Assembly: GCA_020054065.1 (NCBI GenBank) | Contig: JAGVLX010000019.1 | Span: 1-52,509 of the forward strand | Source of the DNA: Parachlamydiales bacterium | GTDB lineage: Bacteria; Chlamydiota; Chlamydiia; Chlamydiales; JAEYWL01 | Direction: 5' to 3' | Length of the DNA: 52,509 nt | In this document: positions 17,115 through 27,493 of the stretch, piece by piece | Layout: each line of letters starts with the position of its first letter | How positions within the stretch are numbered: the stretch's first letter is position 1 | Notes under the pieces: generated by a model | What the model saw: the letters and a program-made list of their open reading frames with translations, nothing else | Database searches by the model: none | What the model was told of the DNA's origin: nothing | Program-made: the position numbers and the translations under genes

Positions 17115-18116
17115 ATGAAATTTCGCAAACTTGGAAAAAACGGACCTAAAGTTTCTGCCCTTGGCTTAGGTTGCATGGGTATTTCAGAAAATTACGGCCC
17201 GACAGATGAAAAGACGGGGATAGAAGTGATTCAAAAAGCCAATGAAATGGGAATCACTTTTTTTGATACAGCAGATATGTATGGTCGGGGAGCCAATGAA
17301 ACCTTGTTGGGAAGAGCTGTTAAGGGATTTCGCGAAAATATCGTGATCGCTACCAAGTGCGGAATCGAGCGCATCGGTGAGGAGATGCGTTTTAATAACT
17401 CGCCTGAATACATTAAAAAGGCATGCGACGCCAGTTTGAAACGTTTAGGAATCGATCAGATTGATCTCTATTATTTGCACCGCTACAATCCTGAAGTTCC
17501 CATCGAAACATCGATGCAAGCGATGCTTGACTTGGTTCAAGCAGGCAAAATTTTGTATGTCGGCCTCTCTGAAGTAGATGGCGAAATTGTAGAGCGTGCG
17601 CATAGAGTGTTAGGGGATAAATTGGTTGCTCTTCAATCGGAATATTCGATTATGAACCGGATCGCTGGAGATGTTGCTTTGCCAGTGTGCCGTAAATTAG
17701 GAGTCGGTTTCGTACCGTTTAGTCCAATTGGCAGAGGTCTACTAACTGGCAAAATCAAGGATCCAAAAATGTTTACTCAAAGCAGTGCATTTGATTTCCG
17801 GAGTATCCATCCGCAATTCCAGAAAGATACCTATCGGAATAATTTGAAGCTGGTGGATGCCCTGCATGCGATTGCCGAAAAGAAAAAATGCACGACAGCG
17901 CAACTGTCGTTAGCCTGGCTGTTGGCGCAAGGGGATGACATGGTGCCAATCCCAGGTACTAAAAGGCTGGACTACTTAAAAGAGAACATTGGGTCGCTGG
18001 ACGTCATCCTTTCAAAAGAAGATTTGGCAGCGATCGACACAGTGATAAAGCAGCATCCTGTCGCTGGCGCCCGCTATCCGGAAGCCATATTAAAAATCGC
18101 CTACCTTAAGTTTTAA
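17115..18116 (+). CDS. Aldo/keto reductase
   Basis: The 333-residue protein has the catalytic tetrad of the family: Asp51, Tyr56 (DTADMYG), Lys81 (IATKCG) and His122 (YYLHR). The C-terminal phosphate-binding stretch PIPGTKRLDYLKENIGS fits NADPH use. It belongs to the AKR group close to YajO/plant AKR13-type reductases and should reduce aldehydes or ketones in the cytosol. The ATG at 17115 is where alignable sequence begins (MKFRKLGKNGPKVSALGLG). A TTG-started extension from 17079 is not supported. Confidence 0.9.
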   Translation: MKFRKLGKNGPKVSALGLGCMGISENYGPTDEKTGIEVIQKANEMGITFFDTADMYGRGANETLLGRAVKGFRENIVIATKCGIERIGEEMRFNNSPEYIKKACDASLKRLGIDQIDLYYLHRYNPEVPIETSMQAMLDLVQAGKILYVGLSEVDGEIVERAHRVLGDKLVALQSEYSIMNRIAGDVALPVCRKLGVGFVPFSPIGRGLLTGKIKDPKMFTQSSAFDFRSIHPQFQKDTYRNNLKLVDALHAIAEKKKCTTAQLSLAWLLAQGDDMVPIPGTKRLDYLKENIGSLDVILSKEDLAAIDTVIKQHPVAGARYPEAILKIAYLKF

Positions 18117-18503
18117 GAAACAGGACCAGGGCATTCACAACAATCAGGACAAAAACCTTTGCTATTAAAAACACGACCAAATTATCGGGCCCTTGGCCCT
18201 CATGAATAATAGAAAGTGTTTTGTCATTGAAACATTGCTTTAGGGCTGTAAGTCCGGCAATTTTAAAGCCTAGTCCAAGCGAGTGATAGCGAGCGCAGGG
18301 CTAGGTTAGGCAAATCCAAAATCATTGAGGACTGTAAGTCCGGCACAAAAAAAATGTTCTTAAGTTGATGCGTATGCCGTACGTCCTGTATCTCCTGTTA
18401 ATCATTATTTAATATTTTATTATTACAATCTTTTAACATTGATTGTTAAGCTTCCGTTAATTATAATAACTTTCATTTTAATTATAATAATTAATAAAAA
18501 TAC
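18117..18503. other. Non-coding spacer with repeats
   Basis: No gene is seen. A small hairpin (GGGCC at 18187-18191, GGCCC at 18195-18199) may end the reductase transcript. A direct repeat, GGRCTGTAAGTCCGGCA, occurs at 18242-18258 and 18327-18343 with one difference, flanking a segment with CCTAG/CTAGG arms. A CAGGAC-rich stretch near 18120-18155 and a TCCTGTATCTCCTGTTAA stretch near 18385 resemble sequence at 35112-35140 and 52045-52075. The last 90 bases are very A/T-rich and hold the promoter of the giant-gene cluster. Confidence 0.7.
18439..18467 (+). promoter_or_regulatory. Promoter of the giant paralog cluster
   Basis: TTGATT (18439-18444) and a perfect TATAAT (18462-18467) are spaced by 17 bases, 36 bases before the first ATG. 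The -35 element overlaps an inverted repeat, TTAACA (18433-18438) and TGTTAA (18444-18449), which could be an operator. Confidence 0.6.
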
Positions 18504-19031
18504 ATGAATAATACACCTGTCAGAATTGACATTGACCCAATCCTATCCGATCCTTGCAATACAGGCACACACATCGCCCTGAAATTCCACCACAATGCGT
18601 GGAACATACTCCCCTTTCATGCTACCAAACGACACGATACAACAATCATCACCGATATCAGCAAGATCGCCGAAATCCTCAACTCACCAAATCTTGAAAT
18701 CACTCCAACATTCCCCATCTTGAAGTTGACTAAGCGAATCAATCAACTTGTCTTTGAACAAAACGTGCGCAATGAACTCAGACGAAACACAATGGGTGGA
18801 TCTTTACTGCTCGCTATTCCCTATGTCAAAGCGTGTGTCCATTGGAGGGCGCCTGAGATTATCTATCCCACCGGGTTCACCTTGAAGGCCATCCAAGCTC
18901 ATGTAGTAGGCACTGGCCAATCTTTTGACGTGCTGACTCGTATGAACCTCGATGCTCTCGAACAACAGATTCAAGACTTGATGCGATATTGCCTCTACAC
19001 ACCGGATGAGTTGCATCAACTGCAATCCTAA
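18504..19031 (+). pseudogene. 5' part of giant paralog copy 1, cut by a frameshift
   Basis: This 175-codon frame encodes the N-terminal domain of the giant family. It aligns end to end with residues 1-175 of the copy at 22987, including ITDISKIAEILNSPNLEI, LKLTKRINQL, AIPYVKAC and CLYTPDELHQLQ. It then meets TAA because one extra base near 19025-19028 (TCCT where copy 2 has GAA) shifts the frame. Reading continues in the next frame as the gene at 19006. The cause may be a recent mutation, a sequencing error or, less likely, programmed frameshifting. No ribosome binding site precedes the ATG. Confidence 0.8.
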
Positions 19032-22000
19032 TTTAAATATTTTACGGTTTATTCACTCTACTCTCTCCCTTATCAACGGTACCGGTGAACAGGCATTATC
19101 TTTGATCCCCTCAAGATCAAGTTTGAGAAGTCGATGCCAAGCAATCCAAAAAGAGATCAATGAACGGATGAGAACTGCGGATTTCTCAGCTTGTGATTGC
19201 TTGTCCAGGCTACTATCAAAGCTTCAAGCCAAAGAAAATGCTTTAATAGACGAAAAGTTTAAAGAATTGACAGAGGCCAGAACGTGGCAGGGACTCAATC
19301 GAGACAAAATCGTTAGAATCATGACGGAAGATGCTGAAAATTCAGTTGAAAAGGTAGCTAAAAAATTTGATGAAGCACTTTTACTTCTGCAGCTCAATGA
19401 AGAAACCCGAAAAAAATACGATCCAGATGAAATTAGGCAAATCACCCAAGTTGTCGATAATTTAAAAGCCGCTTATTTGCAATATTTAACATTAGTAGTC
19501 GAGACAAGAGCTAAAAGTTCATTATCAACCCCCATTAGCCCGGAAGAATTAAAAATCCTTGAATCATGCGTGGAAAAAATCCTGATTCTTGCTTCATCCC
19601 TCGATCCCATCCGGGCACGGATAGGCCCTATGCGTTCCCTCTTTTCCTTGAAAAGTAAAATACAAACAGGGGAAGCGTATTTTAAGCACTCGACATTCTC
19701 AACGATCGATGCACATCGCAATCAAGCCATACAGGATGCGAGAGATTTCATCCTTCTCTACAAAGAGTTATTTCCCAATGAAAGGGACTGCGATCGGCTC
19801 ATCGAAAGCATCAAGCAATGCTATGAATCGATCCTTAAGGAAAAACGAGGGGCTTACCTTTACGCCACTCAATTCAACCTAGATGAGTTTCCTGATTTGC
19901 TAGACTCTGCAGCAACTTTTGAGGAAGCACGTGAATTAGCTGGCAAAACGCTTTCAAATCTTACCTTATCCGAAAGTCCTAGGGCGTTTCTAACAGCTGA
20001 AGAAGTTCAACAAGTGGAAAATCTTCATCGCGCATGTGAAGAAGCGTACATCGATTGGGTGTTAGGCTATCTCGCTAGAAACGTGGAAAACAGTGTCCAT
20101 CCCATCGTTCTACCTATTTTAGCCCACTATGTAAAGAGTCATCCTGACCTTCCTATGCCGAGGCAGGAGTATATCAAAGCGGTTATTGAAAAATACGGCG
20201 CAGCGCGCGAACAATTGAGAAAAATAAGAGGAGTCACATTTAACGGAAATGATGTTGAGAATACCTATAGGCACTTGAGCGATTATCTATTGGCTATTCA
20301 AAAATTATTATATTTACACACAGAATTATTTCCTGAGCAATTAAATCCATGGGAAGAAGAATTAGCGCAACGGCGCGAACAAGCTCAAGAATATCTAATT
20401 ACCGAAGGCGGGCTGGCTATTGCTGAAGCCTTTAGTTTAAATACAAGATCAACACCCTTATTCACAGAATACCCCCCAGAAGGGTCGCTAGCTAATCTAT
20501 TGAAAGGTTTTCAGTTCTATGTCGCATCGATGTCTGCGCTTAAGAAAACCCGTCGGGAGGTTGGTTCCGAAATTCTGAATGACGCACGCCGCATCCTCAA
20601 GCAAGCGTATAATCAATGGGTGGATCGGTGCATTGCCCATCATCAACAAAAGTCTCTTGATCTGGATCACCCAAATGCAATAGAGGAGCTGCATCTCCCG
20701 TTACTTATTCTTCAAATGACGAAGAATCGGGGTCATAGTCGGGGTGATATTATCTTTGCATCAAAGTCAGCTCTTGCGCTGCTTGATAAACTTAAGCCAA
20801 TTCTGCAACGAAATATCCCATACAATTCCATCGAAGAGTATTTTGATCAATGTGAAAAGCTGATTGACATTTGTGTAAAGAAAAAACTTGTACGGCTAGA
20901 GCCTGGCGTAAAAATTGTTAACGGAGACCGCTACTTAGAAGATCCCCATGATCGAACAATTTATGTCGAATTTCGCGATCATTTCTTATTTATAAATTAT
21001 CGAAATCCGGTCAACGGCTATTCGCTTATATCTTATAAGATTTATTCCTCCAACGAGCTTCATGCACGGTTTCAAGAAAGAAGGCGCTTAATTCAAATAG
21101 CTGATGAAATTTCAGATTGGGAAGCGCATCCACAACCCAGTCGGGCTGTCTTTAGAAGTGTTAGTGCTTTGCCTATTTCAGAAAAAGGCGCAGCGGAACG
21201 GTTTGTGGTGATCTTTATCCCAGATCGCAATGAATTTGTGATGGTGAATAATAAAAGCCGAATGACCTACGCCGAAATTTCCAGCAGAGTGATCAGCCGT
21301 GTGAAAAATGATGACACACTGATCCCTATCGTTTCATTAAGGCAGTTTGAGGAAGTTCAGGCGCGCCTAAAGGATCAAGAGCAGACCGAAAAACTCGACC
21401 AAGAGTTTGTCTTGTCTGAAAAAGCACTCAGGACCATTTCGCCGGCGTCTATTCTCGATCTACCTCCAATGCCCACAGATCTTATCCGTTCGCGGCTGAC
21501 GTACTGTTTGGAACTGTTGAGATCGATCAATTTTACGAATCCGAAACAGAAAAACTACCATTCACCCATGTTCGAAGGTCATGATTTAAGGCAGATGGTT
21601 AAAAAGCTCGTGCAGTTTGTTAAAGGCCGATTGGAATATTATGGGATTCCTAAAAACGATTCCATGAAGAAAAAATGGTACGACCGGTTCGAGGCGATGT
21701 TGCGTCAATCGATTTTGATCATGCGCGAGCGCTTCGATGGGGCGCCCCTCGATAAAAAAGCAGAGGTATTGCGCGACAATCAAACCATGGTTCTGGAAAT
21801 CGGTAAATTTGTTCAATTTTGCGGTGCCCGATGGATCACCGAATTAAATACCATTTATCGCATCTTATCTGGACGGATGGACCAACTGTTTGTAGGAGAT
21901 ATGCCGACGATCATGCATAAAATCTTGGATGACTTGAAAACCGGCATTCTGAATGCGATGGCCAATGAGACACCCTCAACTGTCGTTTACCAATCCTCAC

Positions 22001-22977
22001 ACGGATTGATCTACTACATGCAAGCGCTTGCAAGGCTTAATTACACGATTCCGCAGGCCGAATTAGCAGATTATGAAGATGTATATGACGCGCAAGGCAA
22101 AAGTGGAAAATATAAAACAGACCAAGAAGTTGAAAAGGGATTTAAAGCCCACTTAAAAGCATCAACTGGCATCGGTTTGATTCATACGACGTTAAACGAA
22201 AGAATGGTGACGGAATCGCGCGAAAACATTTTGATTGCATTACGCACATGCATCAAAACACCGCCAGCTGGATTAGCGCAATTGCGTAAAGAGCAAGCTA
22301 ATGAATTAAAAAAAGTGCAAACGCAGCTCGATAAAGAAAGCGCATTGAGTCATGCAGAAAAGCAGCTATTCATCCATCTCTCAACGCTACAGCGCAATGC
22401 CTTTATCATTGGGCAAACGGAAGAAATGAAAACATTCCGCGCACAAATCAAAGCTTTAATAGCAAACAAGCCATCTTACGTGCTCGCTTTTGCAAAACAG
22501 TTAGATGATCAAGAGTTTAATGCACAAAAGAGCAAGGAAATTCCCCTTACAGAATCTGAAAACGCATTTCTTAAAGCAATCCAGCAACAGAGCGCCCTCA
22601 CGCACGAGGATAAGCAGCAATTAACCCAGATGGCCGCAAGTAAGCCCTGCCAGTTAGCGATTCATGAATGCGGTGGTCAAGAAATTTATGCGAAAATTGG
22701 TAAAGAGCCTTATTGTCGGCCTGATCTAATCAATCGCTTCGGCTTAAACGTTGTTCCCTTTAAGACACAGCTGGACGCCCTAAAAGAGCAGCACGCAAGC
22801 CAAATCGCCGAGCTGTTAGATGAGCAATTATTGAATTTAAAATTCTTGCGCAAAGAAACGCGCATGCTGAAGAAGCCCAAATCAGATGAGCTTGTTCCGC
22901 AAGAGGTATTGTTATTAACTGTAGAGGGGACAATGGAACTCCTGCGCCCCACAGGATTATTAGATACGCGGAGATAA
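19006..22977 (+). CDS. Giant paralog copy 1, main part (1323 residues)
   Basis: This frame carries the rest of copy 1 and is open for 1323 codons without further damage. From about residue 10 it aligns with copy 2 after its N-terminal domain. Landmarks are NEETRKKYDPDEIRQIT, LNPWEEEL, FCGARWITELNTIYRILSG, ETPSTVVYQSSHGLIYYMQA and CGGQEIYAKIGKEPYCRPDL. The protein is mostly helical, highly charged, with no signal peptide and no recognised domain. The reported ATG at 19006 lies within the upstream frame and lacks a ribosome binding site, so the native protein is probably the fusion of both frames. The next copy follows after nine bases, so they share a transcript. Confidence 0.75.
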   Translation: MSCINCNPNLNILRFIHSTLSLINGTGEQALSLIPSRSSLRSRCQAIQKEINERMRTADFSACDCLSRLLSKLQAKENALIDEKFKELTEARTWQGLNRDKIVRIMTEDAENSVEKVAKKFDEALLLLQLNEETRKKYDPDEIRQITQVVDNLKAAYLQYLTLVVETRAKSSLSTPISPEELKILESCVEKILILASSLDPIRARIGPMRSLFSLKSKIQTGEAYFKHSTFSTIDAHRNQAIQDARDFILLYKELFPNERDCDRLIESIKQCYESILKEKRGAYLYATQFNLDEFPDLLDSAATFEEARELAGKTLSNLTLSESPRAFLTAEEVQQVENLHRACEEAYIDWVLGYLARNVENSVHPIVLPILAHYVKSHPDLPMPRQEYIKAVIEKYGAAREQLRKIRGVTFNGNDVENTYRHLSDYLLAIQKLLYLHTELFPEQLNPWEEELAQRREQAQEYLITEGGLAIAEAFSLNTRSTPLFTEYPPEGSLANLLKGFQFYVASMSALKKTRREVGSEILNDARRILKQAYNQWVDRCIAHHQQKSLDLDHPNAIEELHLPLLILQMTKNRGHSRGDIIFASKSALALLDKLKPILQRNIPYNSIEEYFDQCEKLIDICVKKKLVRLEPGVKIVNGDRYLEDPHDRTIYVEFRDHFLFINYRNPVNGYSLISYKIYSSNELHARFQERRRLIQIADEISDWEAHPQPSRAVFRSVSALPISEKGAAERFVVIFIPDRNEFVMVNNKSRMTYAEISSRVISRVKNDDTLIPIVSLRQFEEVQARLKDQEQTEKLDQEFVLSEKALRTISPASILDLPPMPTDLIRSRLTYCLELLRSINFTNPKQKNYHSPMFEGHDLRQMVKKLVQFVKGRLEYYGIPKNDSMKKKWYDRFEAMLRQSILIMRERFDGAPLDKKAEVLRDNQTMVLEIGKFVQFCGARWITELNTIYRILSGRMDQLFVGDMPTIMHKILDDLKTGILNAMANETPSTVVYQSSHGLIYYMQALARLNYTIPQAELADYEDVYDAQGKSGKYKTDQEVEKGFKAHLKASTGIGLIHTTLNERMVTESRENILIALRTCIKTPPAGLAQLRKEQANELKKVQTQLDKESALSHAEKQLFIHLSTLQRNAFIIGQTEEMKTFRAQIKALIANKPSYVLAFAKQLDDQEFNAQKSKEIPLTESENAFLKAIQQQSALTHEDKQQLTQMAASKPCQLAIHECGGQEIYAKIGKEPYCRPDLINRFGLNVVPFKTQLDALKEQHASQIAELLDEQLLNLKFLRKETRMLKKPKSDELVPQEVLLLTVEGTMELLRPTGLLDTRR

Positions 22978-22986
22978 AAAGCCAAG

Positions 22987-25900
22987 ATGGATAAAGCGCA
23001 CACAAAAGTTATCATTCACCCTGAATTATCAGATAAGCACTACAATGTGCAAAGATTCGTGCTGATCTCTCAGGCCGGCTCATGGCAGCTTATCCCGGTC
23101 GCTTTGGCCGATTTAACCTGTCAAACAATCACCGATATAACGAAGATTGCTGAAATCCTCAATTCTCCTAACATAGAAATTCAATCCACCTTATCTCATC
23201 TAAAACTGACTAAACGTATCAATCAACTGATTTGTGAACAGAATGTTCGAAATGAAAGCACGCGCAGCTCGGCTGGAGGAGCTCTGCTTCTTGCGATTCC
23301 TTATGTGAAGGGGTGCCTCCAATGGATGACGCCAATCATCTCCTATCCGCATCACTTTACCCGAAAAATGATTCAAAGCTGCATCACCAGCTATACAGAC
23401 TACCCCGAGACACTGACACGAGGCGATGTGGAGGCAATCATTCAGCACACTCAAGATCTCATGCGTTTCTGTCTCTGTACTCCAGCTGAGCTGACCCGAT
23501 TGCAAGAAAATTTAAAGAGTTTACAGTGGATTGTCTCATTTTCCGACCAACAACAGGCACTCTCCTCAATTCCTTCTTGTGCAGCCTTGAGAAATAGATG
23601 CCGAGAGATTACAAAAGAAATCGAAGCAGCTGAAGCTGCTACCTACAAACCAAATCAGGCGTTCTGGACATCTCGAAAAACAATTCTTGCTCAGCGCGAA
23701 AAAGCCCTCATGGATGAAAAATTTAAAGAAATGGTAACCGCCGAAAAATATCAAGGTTTGGATGAAGTTGAGATAAGATGCAACATACGTAAAGAGAGTA
23801 GAGGTGATTATGCGCCTATGAGCATAACCGTTGACAAGGAACTATCCGCTCGCTTTGAAGCGGAGCTATCCGCTCTTAACCTTAATGAAGAGACGCGGAA
23901 AAAATACGATCCTGTTGAAATTGGATGTATCACTCAAACGACAGAAAAATTAAAAAATGCTTATCGGAAGCATCTAAATTCGATAATAGAAATATCTGCA
24001 AGGTATATTTTGAATGTTGTTAAAGTAGAGGATTTTACGCTTATGGAAGCCTACATTGACAAACTTTTAAGCATTCCTCAGATAGATTCCATTCAAGAAC
24101 GCCTAACGAGTATTCGTCTTTTGTTGGGTTTGAAACGTAGATTACAAAATATAGAAGAGTATTATAAGCATTCAACATCGGCAACCATTGAAATGCAGCG
24201 CGATCAAGCATTGCAACATGTCATAGAATTCCTAATTCGACGCAAAGAGCTATTTCCTAGAGATCCAGAAGATGAATTCATTGAGTGGAGTGAAAAATGC
24301 ATTGCACAAATCAAGCAATGTTATGAAGACACTCTCAAACAAAAAAAAGCGGCTTACCTTTTTGCGTCGCAGTTTAATGGTGAGGAATTTCCCGATCTTT
24401 TAGACTCCGAGCCCACCTTGAATGATGCGATTAGGTTAGCGGAAGCGACATTTAGGAAGTTGCTGCTCTCGGACAAGGAACGAGCGTTCTTAAAAGCAGA
24501 AGAAGTTCAATTCGTTGAAGATCGTTCAAAACTCTGTGAAGAAGTGTATATTGATTGGATCATCGGCCATTTTGCTGTACATGCACGACAATATGTGCAT
24601 ACAGAGATAGCGAACCTCTTAAAAACATATCTACTTACGCATCATCATTTGCCGGCCGAAAGGCGGCAGCGCATCAAAGCGATTGTGGATGTATATATTC
24701 CGACGATCGAGGCACTTGTTAATCTTACAAAAGTGTTGTATGAAGACTCAACATTTAAGCAGGTCGGTTTAAGCGAACTATACTACAACCTGCTCGATTA
24801 CGATCTTCTCATTCAAAAACTCCAAAAGCTGCATTCTGAGCAATTTCCTGATGATTTGAATCCGTGGGAGCAAGCGTTAACCCAGGTTCGAACCCAATAT
24901 CAACACTATCTAGAAGAGGAGCGAGACGCCGAACAGCTTTCTATCGCACTGAAATTGAAAACCAGATCAACGCCTCTGTTCTCAGAATATCCTGTCGACA
25001 AGTCGCTCGCTGAATTGATGAATGTTTTTACCGTCTATGCCGAGTGGATGAATACCCTTTATTTACCCATGGATCGCTTTGATGCTGTTCTTGTTGATTC
25101 CCTGCAATGCATCCTATCCGACCTGGAAACTGCTTATTCACGGTGGGTGGATCAATGCATTGCGCATCATCGCCAAAAACCTTTCAATCGAGATCAAATA
25201 GATATTGAAGAACTGAACCTTTTTTCATCCATCATCGCTTTTCGAATCGATAATAAAAGCCAAGAGGCGTTGTCAGAGGTGTTATTCGAAAAGCTCAGAC
25301 CTATCTTTGAACGTCATGTTTCCTCCTATCGGACCTTTGATGGATACGGCATGCAGTATGAACAGCTGGTTGAGGCGTGGATGATGAAAAAGTTGGCAAG
25401 TTTGCAACTGAGACTTGTGCCTTTAAAAGAACTTGATACACGAACAGTTAATCATCGTGATGATCGCAACATTTACTTCTATTTTGATAAAAATCACTGT
25501 TTAGTCTTGCAGTACTTTCATCCAGTGACCGGTGTACCAGAAAATTACACTGTTTTTTCATTGCACATTGAGGCGTGGTTTCAGAAAAGAATGCGCTTAA
25601 TTGAAATGGCACACGACATTTCTGAGTGGGAACACACTCCAAAGAGTGAGCGGATTGTTTTTAGAAGCGCGGGTGCTATGCCTGTTAAAAACGATCTAGC
25701 TGAACAGTTTGTTGTCGTATTCATGCCAGGTCATGACGAATTTCTGGTTGTGTTTAACAAATCGCGCAAATTGAGCTACATCAATGTGATAGATAGAATT
25801 TTCAAACGTTCTGAAAGCGATTGTAGGTTTATATCTATTTCTTCATTGAAGCAATTTGAAGAGGTAAGGGCCCGCATTCTAGAGCAAGAGGAGATTGAAA

Positions 25901-27486
25901 CACTCGATCAAGAATTTTGCCTTTCCGAAAAAGCTCTTAAAACCCTCTCTGCAGCTTCTGTGCTAGATCTTCCTAAAATGCCTGCCGATCTGGTGCGTTC
26001 AAGTTTGTCGTACTTTTTGGAAATCTTAAGAACCATCAATTTTTCAAATCATGCTGATAAAAATTCCCGCTCTCCTTTTTTTGAAGGCCAGGATCTTAGG
26101 GTAATGATAAAACGGCTGATTCGCACTGTTAAGGGGCGTTCGGAATATTCTGGCATCCCTAAAAAAGACCCTATGAAGAAAAAATGGTACGATCGATTCG
26201 AAGCGTTGTTGCGCCATACGGTTCTGATCATGCGCGATCGTTATGAGGCTTCCCTTGCAAATCAGAGAACTGAAATTTTGGGTGATCATCAAAGCATTGT
26301 TTTAGAAATCGGTAAATTTGTTCAATTTTGTGGCGCCAGATGGATCACCGAATTGATTACCATTTATCGTATGGCATCGGGCAGCATAGACACGCTATTC
26401 GTTGGAGATATGCCTACCATTCTTCATAAAATCATAGATGATTTAAAAACGGCAACGTTGGGTGAGATGGCCAATGAAACCCCGTCAACGGTAGAGTACC
26501 AGTCCTCGCATGGATTGATCTACTATATGCAATGCCTTATGGGCCTTAAGTATGCGCTTCCAGAGGCTGAATTGGCCGATTATGAAGATACCTATGATGC
26601 CTTGGGAAAAAGAGGGAGATATAAAACGGCCCAAGATGTCGAGATCGGTTTTAAAACGCGCTTAAAAGCATCGGCCGGAATCGGTTTAATTCATACGACG
26701 TTAAACGACAGAATGCTCACAGAATCACGCGATAATATTCTAGCTGCACTACGCTCATGCATCAAAACACCTCCAGCTGGATTAGAGCGATTGCATAAAG
26801 AACAAGCTGGCGAATTAAAAACCGTTCAAAAACAGCTTGAGGCAGAATGTGGGCTGACTGAAGATGAAAAGAGGTTGTTACTCGAGCTCTCCACGTTAAA
26901 GCGCAATGCGTTTATCATTGGACAAACAACGAAGATGAAGGCATTTCGCACCCAAATCCTGAATTTAATTGCAAACAAGCCATCGCATGTGCTCGCCTTT
27001 GTAAAAGAACTGGATGATCGAGAGTTTGATGCGCAAAAAGCCAAAGAAGCGCCTCTTACAGATGAAGAGATCATGTTCCTTAAATCACAGCATCCGCTGA
27101 AGACAATTTCAGCAGAAAATAAGTCAAAGTTGGCGGCGTTAGCTGAGCGAATGCCCTGTCAGTTGGAGATCCATGAATGCGGTGGTCAAGAAATTTATGC
27201 GAAAATTGGTAAAGAGCCTTATTGCCGGCCCGACTTGATCAGACGTTTTGGCTTAAACGTGATTCCCTTTAAGACACAGCTGAATGGGTTAAAAGAGCAA
27301 CATGCCAGCCAAATTGCTGAGCTATTGGATGAAGAGTTGTTGAAACAAGGGCTTTTACGCAAAGAAACACGCATGCTGAAGAAGTCCAAATCCAGCGAGC
27401 TCGTTCCGCAAGAGGTATTATTATTAACCGTCGCGGGGACGCTCGAACTCCTGCGCCCTACCGGCTTATTAGATAAACGGAGATAA
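22987..27486 (+). CDS. Giant paralog copy 2 (1499 residues, intact)
   Basis: This is the full-length reference for the family. An N-terminal domain (about 1-175) opens with HPELSD and contains TDITKIAEILNSPNIEI. A variable, coiled-coil-like middle follows (about 175-850). The conserved C-terminal half (about 880-1499) contains FCGARWITELITIYRM, YQSSHGLIYYMQCL, AELADYEDTYDA and CGGQEIYAKIGKEPYCRPDL. By eye, copies 1 and 2 are much closer to each other than to copy 3, especially in the C-terminal half. No enzymatic motif is certain. The size, tandem duplication and lack of any housekeeping match suggest a lineage-specific effector or structural protein; this is inference. Confidence 0.8.
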   Translation: MDKAHTKVIIHPELSDKHYNVQRFVLISQAGSWQLIPVALADLTCQTITDITKIAEILNSPNIEIQSTLSHLKLTKRINQLICEQNVRNESTRSSAGGALLLAIPYVKGCLQWMTPIISYPHHFTRKMIQSCITSYTDYPETLTRGDVEAIIQHTQDLMRFCLCTPAELTRLQENLKSLQWIVSFSDQQQALSSIPSCAALRNRCREITKEIEAAEAATYKPNQAFWTSRKTILAQREKALMDEKFKEMVTAEKYQGLDEVEIRCNIRKESRGDYAPMSITVDKELSARFEAELSALNLNEETRKKYDPVEIGCITQTTEKLKNAYRKHLNSIIEISARYILNVVKVEDFTLMEAYIDKLLSIPQIDSIQERLTSIRLLLGLKRRLQNIEEYYKHSTSATIEMQRDQALQHVIEFLIRRKELFPRDPEDEFIEWSEKCIAQIKQCYEDTLKQKKAAYLFASQFNGEEFPDLLDSEPTLNDAIRLAEATFRKLLLSDKERAFLKAEEVQFVEDRSKLCEEVYIDWIIGHFAVHARQYVHTEIANLLKTYLLTHHHLPAERRQRIKAIVDVYIPTIEALVNLTKVLYEDSTFKQVGLSELYYNLLDYDLLIQKLQKLHSEQFPDDLNPWEQALTQVRTQYQHYLEEERDAEQLSIALKLKTRSTPLFSEYPVDKSLAELMNVFTVYAEWMNTLYLPMDRFDAVLVDSLQCILSDLETAYSRWVDQCIAHHRQKPFNRDQIDIEELNLFSSIIAFRIDNKSQEALSEVLFEKLRPIFERHVSSYRTFDGYGMQYEQLVEAWMMKKLASLQLRLVPLKELDTRTVNHRDDRNIYFYFDKNHCLVLQYFHPVTGVPENYTVFSLHIEAWFQKRMRLIEMAHDISEWEHTPKSERIVFRSAGAMPVKNDLAEQFVVVFMPGHDEFLVVFNKSRKLSYINVIDRIFKRSESDCRFISISSLKQFEEVRARILEQEEIETLDQEFCLSEKALKTLSAASVLDLPKMPADLVRSSLSYFLEILRTINFSNHADKNSRSPFFEGQDLRVMIKRLIRTVKGRSEYSGIPKKDPMKKKWYDRFEALLRHTVLIMRDRYEASLANQRTEILGDHQSIVLEIGKFVQFCGARWITELITIYRMASGSIDTLFVGDMPTILHKIIDDLKTATLGEMANETPSTVEYQSSHGLIYYMQCLMGLKYALPEAELADYEDTYDALGKRGRYKTAQDVEIGFKTRLKASAGIGLIHTTLNDRMLTESRDNILAALRSCIKTPPAGLERLHKEQAGELKTVQKQLEAECGLTEDEKRLLLELSTLKRNAFIIGQTTKMKAFRTQILNLIANKPSHVLAFVKELDDREFDAQKAKEAPLTDEEIMFLKSQHPLKTISAENKSKLAALAERMPCQLEIHECGGQEIYAKIGKEPYCRPDLIRRFGLNVIPFKTQLNGLKEQHASQIAELLDEELLKQGLLRKETRMLKKSKSSELVPQEVLLLTVAGTLELLRPTGLLDKRR

Positions 27487-27493
27487 AAGAAAA

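Noticed and set aside
18187-18343. Hairpins and GTCCGGCA repeats in the 18.1-18.4 kb spacer as a tRNA or other structured RNA gene
   Set aside because: No cloverleaf, T-arm GTTCRA or CCA end could be assembled; the pattern is a direct repeat.
19006-19035. Programmed +1 frameshift in giant copy 1
   Set aside because: Moving from TCC to CCT would give poor tRNA pairing, and no upstream Shine-Dalgarno-like stimulator or slippery run is present; copies 2 and 3 need no shift.
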